Part shown: piece after piece, positions 1 to 10,429 of the stretch
Position numbering within the stretch: the first letter of the stretch is position 1
Layout: each line of letters opens with the position of its first letter
DNA from: Allodiplogaster sudhausi
Lineage: Eukaryota > Nematoda > Chromadorea > Rhabditida > Diplogasteridae
Direction: 5' to 3'
Assembly (NCBI GenBank): GCA_945643635.1
Contig: CALZFC010000256.1
Coordinates: 1,878,001-1,942,000 of the forward strand
Length of the DNA: 64,000 bases
Translations under genes and position numbers: made by a program
The notes under the pieces: generated by a model
What the model saw: the letters and a program-made list of their open reading frames with translations, nothing else
Told to the model about the DNA's origin: nothing
Database searches by the model: none

Positions 1-47
1 TTTGAAAAGTTTGAGGAAACAAAAAAATGAGATTTCTTTGAATTCAG

Positions 48-239
48 GCAGAACGCACGATGAATCTCTGCATCAAACGGATCCAGGAAATGGGCGATAC
101 TGCCTTTAGGTTCTTTTTTTATCATTTAGATAGTTTACGCATGTTTTGCATGGTTTATTTTATATTATTATTATTATTCATTATTATTATTTAATTATAT
201 TTTATTATGATTATGAATATTATTATTAAATTATTCTTG

Positions 240-286
<47 letters not shown>

Positions 287-1733
287 CATATATACATATG
301 TATATAATATGATATAATATAATACATGTTATTTATTCCTCTCATTATCAGAACCAAAGTGGAGGCGACGATGGACCAGAACAGGCGCGAGGCGGCGAAG
401 GCAGAGGCGGTAGAGCAGCAGATCAAGGAGAGTCTTCAGAACAATCTGTTAGGAGGGGGGCGCGGAGAGGGCCAGGGCTATTTTGCAAACTATTTAGTAA
501 AGTATCCTAATAGCTCTGCACCCAGTTGGTTTCTATTGCGACTTTAGGATGAAAAAGTAAGGTTCATGGTGGCAAATAGGAAGAATGAGTTAAAGATTTA
601 GTGGATATGACCGCTATTTCACATTTCATGCAGGTTCCGCGTGGAGTGCAGGGATTGCAATCAGTGGCTGTGCATGTCGAGCGACATTGTGTTAGTTCTG
701 AATTTATACTTTTATTATCGATTAAGTATTTTTTATTAAATAATAATGACAATTTGTGAATGATATTGTTGTTTACCTGTAGTTGTCGGTGCTTTCTGTT
801 TTTTTTCCCTCCACGGAATGTTATGATGTAAACATCACATCACAATATGCTTGTTCTCTCATATCCTTTCCAGGAGTTACTACTTTTTATTAAATTTTCC
901 CCCCAATACTTTCTTTACAGATACAGCTCATCCCACTACGTCGTTGCGAGTGGGGAATTCTGGAGCAAAGTTAAGATCGCACCCGGTTGTGGCAATACCA
1001 AGGTGGGAGACATATATTTTTTTTGGAAAAATATTTTCTAAAAGATTTTTTACAATACCTAGGTGACAGGGTTTTTATTTAATTTATATACTAGTAAAAT
1101 ATTTTCTTTTAAAAAAAACATGAATCTTTCCTTGATGTGTTTATAATCCTCGCCTTTTCCTAGTACGTGGACATGATCACCCTGCTGTGCGGAAGAGTTC
1201 TCTGCAATGGCAACGAGGGCAATTGCAACAGCCAGCTGGGCAAGGTAAGGGGATGAGAGAGATAGAGACTTGAGAGAGAGAGAAAGAGTAGAGAGAAAGA
1301 GAGAGGTAGTCCGAGAAAGAGAACGTGAGAGATAGATAGACAAAAGGGTCGTGAATCATGGAAAATAAATCTTAGCTGGTGGCTAGAAGTAAATTTCGGT
1401 TCTTTAGATCTTCAAGTACCACAACAGCTACATTCCGACTCTTTCTTCGAGCGTCTTCAATCTTCGCCATAAGTTCCGTTGCAATATCATTTGAGTCGTT
1501 TGATGATTTCATTGTTTTTGTGACTTTGTTGCTCTCTGTTGAGAGATGAATAATTTTGACCGAATAGCAATAATTATTTATATATTAATGCATGTTTATA
1601 TTCTTTAGGGGGACGGAACTATCGAGCAAGGTACCGGAAAGAAGGGATGGAAGCACATTGCGAACACTCTGTTCTATGTGAGGAAGATGCGTGCGCATGA
1701 AATGGTTGGTAGTTGGGGTCATTTGAGGAGATT

Positions 1734-1768
<35 letters not shown>

Positions 1769-2538
1769 TGGAAAGAAGGAGAGAGAGAGAAGAGGAGGAG
1801 AGAGAGAGGGAGGGACAGAGAGGGTAAGAGAGAGGGAGAGAGAGAAGAAAGAAGGTCAGAGAGAGAGAGCGATAGAGCAAGCGAAGAAAAGTGAACGCTT
1901 TATTGTTTAAACAACGATCGCAATTTATTCTGAAGTAAAAGTTGCCTCATTTCAGATGCGCATGTTGCTCGAACTGAAGGCTAGGCAGCCACAGGCACTC
2001 GATGATCTGGAGAGGGTTAGATTTTATATTTATTTATTTTATAAAAAAAAAATTATTATAAGAAAATATTTTCTATTGAATTTTTAAACTGTCTCTATGA
2101 GGTAGGTTTGAATTTTTCTTTGATGCGGAGGCTTTTTCTGAATTTGATTAGAACAAGCTGAAGCCGCATGTAATATGGTTGTAATAATTCGAAGGAAATA
2201 TGGTAGCAAAATTCGTTGATTTATTAATGAATTATTTAATGATCTTTTTTCCGCGTTTGTCATGTGGTGTTTGATTATTTTTTTTAAAATATAAAATTCA
2301 GATCATTTACTCAAAGAAACATTCTGTTCTTTTAATGTCCTTTTAATCGAAGCAAAATTCCGTACTTTTAATCAAATGAAAGTCCTTTCAGGTGAGCGCG
2401 ACTCTGGAGGACCAAGCGATGTCGAAATCAGCGATCCGAGCAGAGGCACTGATCAAGCAGAGAGAGGCAGTGAAGCAGAGACTGGCGCGGGCCACTCCGA
2501 ATCTGCGGGCAGAGGAGGCCATTGGTGATGGGTGGTAG
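48..2538 (+). CDS. RIG-I/DRH-like helicase, C-terminal part (5' end outside window)
   Basis: C-terminal exons of a Dicer-related (RIG-I-like) RNA helicase. Exons by splice signals and continuous frame: 48-109, 352-447, 634-690, 921-1002, 1164-1244, 1609-1704, 1956-2015, 2392-2538 (stop TAG 2536-2538). The first two exons give a charged helix like the pincer before the RIG-I C-terminal domain. Then come a CxxC knuckle (VECRDC), a SHYVV...FW strand pattern matching the 'HHxV...F' region of RIG-I/MDA5/LGP2, and a second Cys cluster (LLCGRVLC...GNC), the expected zinc ligands of the RNA-end-binding domain. Known for the family: binds dsRNA or 5'-triphosphate RNA ends in cytoplasmic antiviral or small-RNA pathways. 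A charged helical tail of about 70 residues follows the domain. The helicase motifs lie upstream of the window, so drh-1-type and drh-3-type cannot be separated. Confident for the domain, moderate for the family. Confidence 0.7.
241..282. repeat. (TA)n microsatellite in helicase intron
   Basis: About 20 uninterrupted TA dinucleotides, followed by a looser TA-rich stretch up to about 325. It lies in the intron between the first two visible helicase exons. Confidence 0.9.
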
Positions 2539-3478
2539 ATGAGAGAGAGAGAGAGAGGGAGGGGTGGAGAGAAAAGGGAGAGAGATAGAGATGGAAGAGA
2601 CGATAATTATTATGTTCCCTCCCCAATTTAAGAATGTTTTTACTCTCATTTGCCTTCAAACCTATGTTCTTGTGAATATTGATTTACCCCCCTTTCATTT
2701 CGCGTTTTTTATTTAGTTTCTTGTTTAATTTAAAAAGTCGTATTTATTGTTCCTTCGATCACCCTCCGATTTCAGGGCTCATATCGTGTAGTTTATTTTT
2801 GAAATTCTGCCTTCTTCACTTGTTTCTGCCGTCGTGTTTATGACTTACGAAATGAAGTACCGGGAGAGCTTTAATAGCATGTGGGCTTTATCTGTGACTT
2901 ATTGCCGCGCTATTCCTTAAGACGTTGAGATCTTGTTGGCCCTTTATTAATCAATACCGATGATTACTGAAAGTTGGTGCCTTTCTTCTCGATCTGTGTT
3001 TTGATGATTAGCGGTGATTCCGAATTATCTATATCGTTATCACTCGAATTCGAGCACTTAAATTTCCAAAACGAGAGCTCAGGAATAGTTCGCTTAATTC
3101 TTTTTATCCTTCATTGTTCTGCCGTTTGTTGATAAAAGTAGCCAGTCTGGCTCATCTTGTTGAACTGCATGAGATGCTACAAAATGCAGAAGAGAGATTG
3201 TCAATACTCAAAAGGCAGATTCAATCTTCGACACGAGACCTCTAGATTTAAAGAATGGAAGATGAGCTATTACTCTTGTGCATAAAGTGATAATATAAAT
3301 CGATTCGTACTCGTACAGATGTACACTGACGAAAGCATACTTGCAAATGTTCTGAGGTGCAATGTATGTATATGTTCTGGTGTGAAATGTGTTGTCGTTT
3401 ACAAGTCATATTATTGTATTATGAACGTGAATTAATTGAAACATCGAAACTGTAGACGCACTAATTATAACTGGCAGG
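2539..3478. other. intergenic region between helicase and RSRC2-like gene
   Basis: No convincing exon or RNA gene. A short (GA)n tract sits at 2540-2590, just after the helicase stop. The rest is AT-rich unique sequence that should hold the helicase 3' UTR and the 5' region of the next gene. A possible non-initial exon of the next gene lies at 3479-3540 and another at 3588-3618, but I could not fix a start codon. Confidence 0.5.
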
Positions 3479-3709
3479 TTTGGAAGCTTGGACGCGCCAG
3501 AATCATTTCTGCAACGAGGAAGCGATGATGCCGTCTCATGTTAGTTTTACGCCTTCATTTTGATTTTTTTGTTTGCCAGTTTGTCAGGGGTGAATTTCGC
3601 AATCATCTGCTGGTCAAAGTAAGTCTTATTTGCGGTAACTCTACTGCTGTAATATATTTTTTTTAAATGTTAATGTTAAGAAGTGAGAGGGAGTTTTGCC
3701 TTTCTTAAG

Positions 3710-6001
3710 GTTGTATTCAAGTCGTCAGATGAAGAAGACAAAGAAGAGGAGCCTGTGAAGGCGAAGAAGGCCAAGAAAGAGAAGAAGAAGAAGGAGAAAA
3801 AGATGGAAGAAGAGGATCAAGCGGAGCCAAGGAATGGAAAGCAAGAAAAGGAAGAGAAAGACTGCGAAGGAAGTGGAGAGAAGAAGCATGAGAAGGACAG
3901 GTTTGGCATGAATATTTCTAATCTTTGCATTCTCTTTTAAATGAACGTTGAATTCTACAGTTAAACACAATTGAAGCCTAAAGTGAAGTGGGTTTTCTTG
4001 TTTGATCGAGTAATTGCAACAGTTGTATACCAGAATTAGTTCTGTCCTTTTTTCAGTGTTTATAAGCAGGAATCTTTATAAGAATGTCATTTTTTTACTA
4101 TGTTTGTCTTAGAACTGCTGTTTATATTCTCGACAAAATGTTTCTAGGAGCGACGACGACCAGCGAGATCGCAGTGGCGGCGAGTGGAGAAAGCGAGACT
4201 TCGAGGACAACCGGCGAGACGAGCAGCGTAAACACGACAGAGATAGGGTGCTGGCTTTGTTGATGCATCTTGAGCAAGTTTACGGTTATTCGCATCCGAA
4301 GCTTCACAAGTTTTTAGACTATACTTCTACTTCAAACAATAATTTTCCACAAGGGTTTCTTTTATTCACTAAATAATTACTATCCACATATTCTTTCACC
4401 ATTTAGAAATGAGTTTGTACCTTTTTTGGCAACTTCGCTGTTTCGCGGTTGAAGCAAAAAAAAAATTGGAGACGTAGATTCCATTAGTTTGAAAATTTAG
4501 GATATATAGGGTAGAAATTATTAATTTACGCGGTTTTTTTGAATTACCGGTTTTGATTTCTTAAAGGGGTTCCTTTCTTAATGGGGGAGGGGAGGGGACG
4601 ATTGATTCTCTCCTCGTCCACTTCCCTATAATGATGGTTGCCTTCAGCTGCTGCTGCTGCCCACTGTGAGTGTGCAAGCAGCGGAACGATTTTTAGAGGG
4701 CCGATCGATCCGCAAACACGGGCCGTGAATTCGGCGGCGGACACCGCGACGGAGGCGACCGTAAATTCGGCGGAGGCGCCGGCAGCCGGGACGGAGATCG
4801 TGGAGGATGGAAGGGGAACAGGGATCGACGAGGTGGTGGAGGAGGAGGAGACTGGAGACAGGGCGGAGGCAGAGGGGGAGGGGGTTGGAAAGGAGGCGAC
4901 AGGAGGAGGGATCGCGACAGAGAGTACGGCTTCTTTGCTCTTGCGGTTTATTTGGTATCGGTTACGGTACATATTGCGAATTTTGAAAGCTGTTGAAGCG
5001 AATGTGCATTTTTCATGTTTTGCCTGCTAGTTAGCATGATGCAACTACCTAATAAGTTGCTCTGGATTTTTTTTTGCCGGTCCTGTTAACAAAGGATTTT
5101 TTTATTCTAATATATTACTTAAACTTCGCCCTCAGTCGTTCCCCTTTTGACATCTTGAGAATGAGAGAGCTTGAATATGATATACCTTATTCAGGGAAGA
5201 CACCGATCCGAACCGACCAGCCTGGGCTACCGGGCGAGTTCGCGAGCATGCAGAGGAACTCAAGCAGCGCAAGCTACTCTGGCAGAAGGTTGGGTTACTG
5301 TATGGGATGGTGGGTTACGGTAGGAGTGAATTGGAGATGTTGCAGAAGATGGCACATGAGAAAGAGGGGAGCACAGAAAGAATAGTATCCGAGAGAAGAA
5401 AGATCTATTTATTGACTTGGACCGCCTCCATATTTTAGTCTTTCACGCAAATCTTTTGTATGTGATTCAGTATGATTTTTCGTTCTCATCATGTAAAATG
5501 ACCTATGGGTAGTAATACTAGAATATAATGTGTTCGCAGAACTAAGGCTGTTCTTTTGCAGAAGAATTTAGGACGACGCAGTTTCCTTTATGAAAGCTTG
5601 CACTCAATTTTCTTTTCTCTATACTCAATAGTAATTGTTCTTATTTAGTTAGTTTCCATGAGTTACTAATTTATGTTATTAAATTTCGTTGAATAATTTT
5701 AATTATTAATTGTAAATTTCATCTCTTCGTTTTGCAGAAGTCTGAAGATGGTGCCGATGCTGCATCGTCGACGTCTCAAGAAGTTGGAGCTTCTGCAGAG
5801 AAAGTCGTTGCGAAGAATTCGGGTTTGTTTCCTCCACTCCAAGCAATCTCCGTAGTCTGAAAACTTTGAATTAGAATTAGCATGATGTAATCTGACATGG
5901 TTACTTGTGTCACTTCTTTAAAGCTAATGAGATCTCATCATCTCTCTCACGCCCTGTCTAGTCTTTTCTCTCTCCTCACTCTCCACTTCATTCTCTCACT
6001 T

Positions 6002-6040
<39 letters not shown>

Positions 6041-6705
6041 TTCCTCTAACTCTTTCTCTCCATTTCTTTCACTTCCTGTCTTCTTTTGTCTCCTCAACTC
6101 TCTCACATTCTCTCCTTCTCTCTCTCTCTCTCTCTCTTCATTCTCTGTTCTCTCTCTCTCTCTCTCTCTTCACTCTCTCTTCTCCCGCTCTTTTCACTCT
6201 CTCTTCTCTCCAGCCCTTTGGTCATCCGCTCTGTCTGCGGCGTGTGGCTCGGACGCGTCTCAGGCGGACAAGTTCAAGCGTCTCATGGGCATCAAGTCGA
6301 AGCCGGCGGAAGCAGAGGGCGCAGCTGCTCCGGAGAGCGGCGACGGAGCCAAGGTAGGAAGAGGGGTGGATTATGGAGGGGGAGACTTAGTTGGGATGGA
6401 TTGGGGAGGGGTCTAACGAGGAATCTGTTTATCAAATAGACACCATTTCATCTTTATCACTAATTTTTTCTCCATCTCTCTGCCTGTTTACCTCTCTCTC
6501 CCTCTATTTCACTCTCTCTCTCTCTGTCTCTCTCTCTCTCTCTCTTCTCTACTCTCTCTCACCCTCTCAGCTGGACGAGAAGGCTCTCGCGGCTGAGCGT
6601 GCGCGTCAAGAGGCACTGCGCGCCACTCTCGACCGCCAGTACGAAGTAGCACGCGAGTCGACACATATGGCAAAGGGAAGAGGACTCGGCTTCCATGGCT
6701 TCTAA
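3710..6705 (+). CDS. RS/RGG-rich protein with C-terminal SMAP domain (RSRC2-like)
   Basis: Exons with consistent phases: 3710-3900, 4148-4247, 4697-4923, 5195-5288, 5738-5822, 6214-6353, 6571-6705 (TAA). A Lys/Glu-rich acidic-basic segment comes first, then an Arg/Asp-rich segment, then a Gly/Arg (RGG-like) stretch coded by 4697-4923. The C-terminus is a small-acidic-protein (SMAP) domain: LKQRKLLWQK, later an ALWSSAL...KFKRLMGIK core, and a terminal block ending RGLGFHGF. This arrangement fits RSRC2 (arginine/serine-rich coiled-coil protein 2), a nuclear protein linked to RNA processing; KNOP1 and SMAP share the domain. The N-terminus is unresolved: candidate upstream exons are 3588-3618 and 3479-3540. 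The exon starting 4697 reads open in a second frame, but only the RGG frame joins both neighbours. An AATAAA lies 138 bp after the stop. Confidence 0.72.
6000..6213 (+). repeat. (CT)n-rich tract abutting an acceptor in RSRC2-like intron
   Basis: Nearly continuous CT dinucleotides with T-runs lead directly into the CCAG acceptor of the exon starting 6214. The next intron (6354-6570) has the same arrangement. Confidence 0.9.
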
Positions 6706-6842
6706 GTAGGCCACGCCCCCTCCAGATTGGCCCCGCCCCCTCTGTTCCCACGCCTCCAGATTTGCCCGCCTACTCCTTTTCCACGCCCACTCATTTCGAC
6801 CTCAACGCCCTCTGTTCAACTTTTTCGTTTCTAATTCTCGTT

Positions 6843-6848
6843 AATAAA
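6843..6848 (+). terminator. poly(A) signal of RSRC2-like gene
   Basis: AATAAA 138 bp downstream of the TAA stop, in T-rich context. Confidence 0.6.
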
Positions 6849-8280
6849 ATTTTTATTTTAGTTTGTTCTCATTAAACGTCCTCAATTTCTTCTTGATTTT
6901 GTTCATGCTTTTTTGGGAATTTTTTCTTGTATCAAGAAGGGTTTGGCTCTGACTTCTTTGCTTGTTCTTTGGCGATTTTCTCTAGCCGCGGCTTCTCCTT
7001 ATTTCGAAAATAAGTTTCCGCCATCCTCTTCTACACTTATTGTTCTTATGGTTAGATTTTGAGGCATTCAGCTATCGCGTTTGCCATTGATAGTTATCCG
7101 CTCTAGTTTGACCATGAACTGTTGTTGGGAAATTAGAATCCATTTCCAGTTTATTGTTTATTTTATCTCTCTCAACAATGAAATTTTCTTTATCTGACGA
7201 TAAATTTTCACTCTTTTGTATGTTGTAATACAAATATTGCTTATTTTCACGGGATGGTGGCGAGGATGAGAGAGAGAGAGAGAGTGAGGAGAGACAGAGT
7301 GAGAGAGAGAGAGTGAGGAGAGTCAGAGTGAGAGAGAGTGAGGAGAGACAGAGTGAGAGAGAGGGGAGAGATGAAATAGAGAGAAACCTAGAGAAGGAGA
7401 TATGAATTAATTACACTGATTGTGAGTAAGTCCGCCGAAGGCTGATACGACATCAGCAGGTACCGTCCTCCTTTTATTCCACTCGCCCGTATTAACCACC
7501 TTGTCTAATTTCCAATCGAAAATCATGAAAAGCCCGCTGGAGAGGAAATAGAAATTGGATTACGCAAGACATGCGGAAAATATCCATGGCTAGTATATAG
7601 AGAAATTATAATATGTGGAAGGGCAACAAGAAAGACGCAGAGAACGTGAGAAATATTAGTGAAGAAAAAGGAGACTTTGAGAAATGGAGATAATGGACCT
7701 CATTGTCATCGTGAGCCTCGCCGGAAGATGGTTGCTTCGCTTGATCGCCTCCGACAGCTTCTAGTTTTTGTCTTGCTCTTGTAAATATTTTTGTGATCTG
7801 TATACTTCTTCTTTCTTAAAAAAAACTCATAAAGATATAAATATTATGTAATGAATGAGTCATATAAGAATTCTCAACTGTCTTGGAGTGAGGGAACGAA
7901 AATCTTGCTATTTCTAAAAGTTTTATTTTATTTTATTATGTTCGTTGATTTCCTTTAAAATCACATATTGATATAAATATCAAGTAATGAATTCGCCACC
8001 GAACTTGAGAGGTGGGATATAACAATTTTTTCAAAAAAACATTTGTCTACCTCTAATTTTTGATTGCATTTCGTAAATGATTTGTGTGCAATATTTCTAA
8101 TAAAGAACCATCCGAAATTTTTGCAGATCAAAATATATGTGTGTATTTACAAGGATTCTGAGCTGAATTATTAGCCAGAATTTTTGGAAGAAAAAAAAGT
8201 CTGATATGAGAGGAAGCAACTCGTATAGATCAACATTTGAACGATCATTAGTCTACCAAAATAATTCTGGTGTCTCTTAG
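6849..8280. other. intergenic region
   Basis: No gene recognised. It contains a GA/GTGA minisatellite (about 7265-7375; unit roughly GTGAGGAGAGACAGA) and AT-rich sequence. The first exon of the Ly6-like gene, with its signal peptide, should lie in the right part but was not identified. Confidence 0.5.
7265..7375. repeat. GA-rich minisatellite
   Basis: Three to four imperfect copies of a unit of about 25-30 bp, a GAGAGAGAGA run plus GTGAGGAGAGACAGA. Confidence 0.75.
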
Positions 8281-8972
8281 TGGGCGTGGCTGGTGCATGA
8301 AGTGCCGCGACGAGAATGGCACTGTCAGCACGGAATGCCACAGCTGCGTGGCGCGTATCTCCTTCCCGAATGTTGGTGTCGATAACACTGCATTAGGCCT
8401 AAGGGTATATGGTAGACGATCTCAGTATAATTTGGCTTGGGGGAGTAATCGGGCTACTTCTTTGGATATATCAGCCACTTGGATCTACTCAAGGGCTCTT
8501 GTTGGACCGAGAAGCCTTGGATTTCAGTTGAAGCTTGACAGTTGACTGGCTATACCATTGGGAATACGGTATTCGGGGCTTTGTATTTCCACTCGGGACC
8601 ATGGAATTTATCTTGTTAAGAACCAACGCCTGGTCGCTCATCTCTCTGATGAGAACGTCTCCTATCGCTGTGTTCCCGAGCACTTTAATCATCCGGGCCA
8701 CGTGCGCTGCGAGTCGCAAGGCAATCTGACCTACGAGTTAGCGAGCGGCCGTGTTTTGGGGATTCTGTCATTTGGAAGTACCATAATCAATCGATAGTAA
8801 TATTGACCGTAAGGAGAGGCAGGAATGCAACGAGAAGCAGAAAAAGTGGCAACATAAAAGTAATCTGATTTTAAAAAGCTCTCCTTCAGGTGCCAGTGTA
8901 AGGACGACCATTGCAACGAGCGAACAAACTTTCCGGCCTTTGAGGCGAACATCCACGAGGTTCTCTTCGCAC

Positions 8973-9008
<36 letters not shown>

Positions 9009-9493
9009 GTGTCTCGCTCGCTCAGTCTCTCTCTCCTCTTTTCTCTCTCTCTCGCTCAGTCTTTCTCGCTCGCTCTCCTCCTCTTTTCTCTCTCTCATGC
9101 TCTCTCTCCTGTTTTTTTTCTCTCTCTCTATCTCTCTCTGTGTCTCGCTCGCTCAGTCTCTCTCTCCTCTTTTCTCTCTCTCTCTCTCGCTCAGTCTTTC
9201 TCGCTCGCTCTCCTCCTCTTTTCTCTCTCTCATGCTCTCTCTCCTGTTTTTTTTTCTCTCTCTATCTCTCTCTGTGTCTCGCTCGCTCAGTCTCTCTCTC
9301 CTCTTTTCTCTCTCTCTCTCGCTCAGTCTTTCTCGCTCTCTCTCCTCCTCTTTTCTCTCTCTCATTCTCTCTCTCCTTTTTTTTCTCTCTCTCTCTCTCT
9401 GTGTCTCTCTCGCTCAGTCTCTCCTCTTTTCTCTCTCTCAATTCTTTCTCTCCCTCCTTTCTCTCTCTCTCTCTCTTTCTCTCTCTTTCTCTT

Positions 9494-9525
<32 letters not shown>

Positions 9526-9792
9526 AGACTGATTTCGGCTTGCATGACGTCATCGTCATTTCGCTCTCCGTCATCGCCGGTCTCATTCTCGTCACGGCGC
9601 TTGTTGCCGGCTGCTCGCGATGCTACTACTCAGAGAGTGAGCAAAGAATTTAATTTATATTTCCCCGTCAAAAAAAAATTACTGCCAGAACCGGCAGCAG
9701 ACTCCTCCGCCTCCGACCGTCTCTCCTCTTCCTCTCGCCGGCCCTGTTGCGACTACCGTGGCCATCCTACCGTTGGCCAGCAACGCTATTAA
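8281..9792 (+). CDS. small Cys-rich single-pass membrane protein, Ly6/three-finger or activin-receptor-ectodomain-like
   Basis: Exons inferred at 8281-8404, 8621-8755 (end uncertain), 8897-8959 and 9528-9637, plus a last exon ending near 9792. The ectodomain has paired cysteines (WCMKC, ECHSC, YRC, VRC) and ends with a CKDDHCNE motif, the C-x4-C-N terminus typical of Ly6/uPAR and activin-receptor ectodomains. A hydrophobic stretch of about 20 residues follows (VIVISLSVIAGLILVTALVA), a transmembrane helix, then CSRCYY and a short cytoplasmic tail. The signal-peptide exon lies upstream and was not found. The tail frame is ambiguous: the only donor after the helix (9638) leads to a Ser-rich tail, while a Pro-rich frame has better codon use. 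The family is general; no specific orthologue recognised. Confidence 0.55.
8985..9527 (+). repeat. compound CT-rich minisatellite (unit about 130 bp) in intron
   Basis: Three full and one partial copy of a CT-rich unit marked by GTGTCTCGCTCGCTCAG near 9008, 9140, 9276 and 9402 and by recurring CATGCTCTCTCTCC blocks. It fills the intron up to the acceptor at 9527. Confidence 0.85.
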
Positions 9793-10429
9793 AGAGGTGG
9801 CGAGGAAGTGTTTTTTTAAAAATATACTTTAAGTAATATAAAATAAATATTATATGTATACATATATTATTGAAATGAAAATATTTTCTATTTCTTAAAG
9901 CAAAAATTTTTTCAGACGACTGTTTTTCAACGTCGCTCTTCTTTAATTTCCCTTCGAATAAAGAAATGTACAAGTTCCTGAACAGCAAAAATAAAATTTT
10001 TATTATTTGGATGCAGCCATAGCAATAAGTAGTGTGAGCTGTGCCATACTGCTAGTACAGAATTTAGTTTGTTGTGCCCACTGTGGAAACTGCACTAAAA
10101 ATGGGCTTGGTTTTCATTTTGCTTTGACTTTGGATGTTCAGATTTGATAGTTTCTAGTTTCGTTATTATTCTTTTGTTTGGCGTTTTTGCTTCGTTTATT
10201 GTTTAATATCCGCTCGCCTTGCGTTCATACGAAACGTGGATTGCGAAATAGTCGCAACTTCATGCTTTTCTAGGCTAATGTAATTTATTTTTTTGTTGGA
10301 ATTTCTCTGCTTTCAGTGAAGCGACGCGCCATTTTTCTTTTATTTAATTATAAATAGATAAGATTTAATGGAAAAGCGAAAAGTCATCTCCTACTATAGA
10401 CTCAGCGGCGGCCGCCATCCTCAATTCGA
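9793..10429. other. intergenic region / NDUFA10 promoter side
   Basis: 3' UTR of the Ly6-like gene at left, then AT-rich unique sequence. No exon supported. It should contain the NDUFA10 promoter or a trans-splice site; no TATA box or initiator stands out. Confidence 0.45.
9957..9962 (+). terminator. poly(A) signal of Ly6-like gene
   Basis: AATAAA about 165 bp after the proposed stop. Confidence 0.45.

Noticed and set aside
4544..4972. 142-codon minus-strand open frame
   Set aside because: It is the complement of the Gly/Arg-rich exon of the RSRC2-like gene, which joins its neighbours in phase on the + strand.
7430..8200. Possible promoter or exon of the Ly6-like gene
   Set aside because: No signal-peptide-coding exon with a donor in the right phase could be identified.
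8940..9653. Very long Ser/Leu-rich open frames over the CT tract
   Set aside because: Dinucleotide repeats are open in all frames. The true exon is only the last part (from 9528) after the acceptor.
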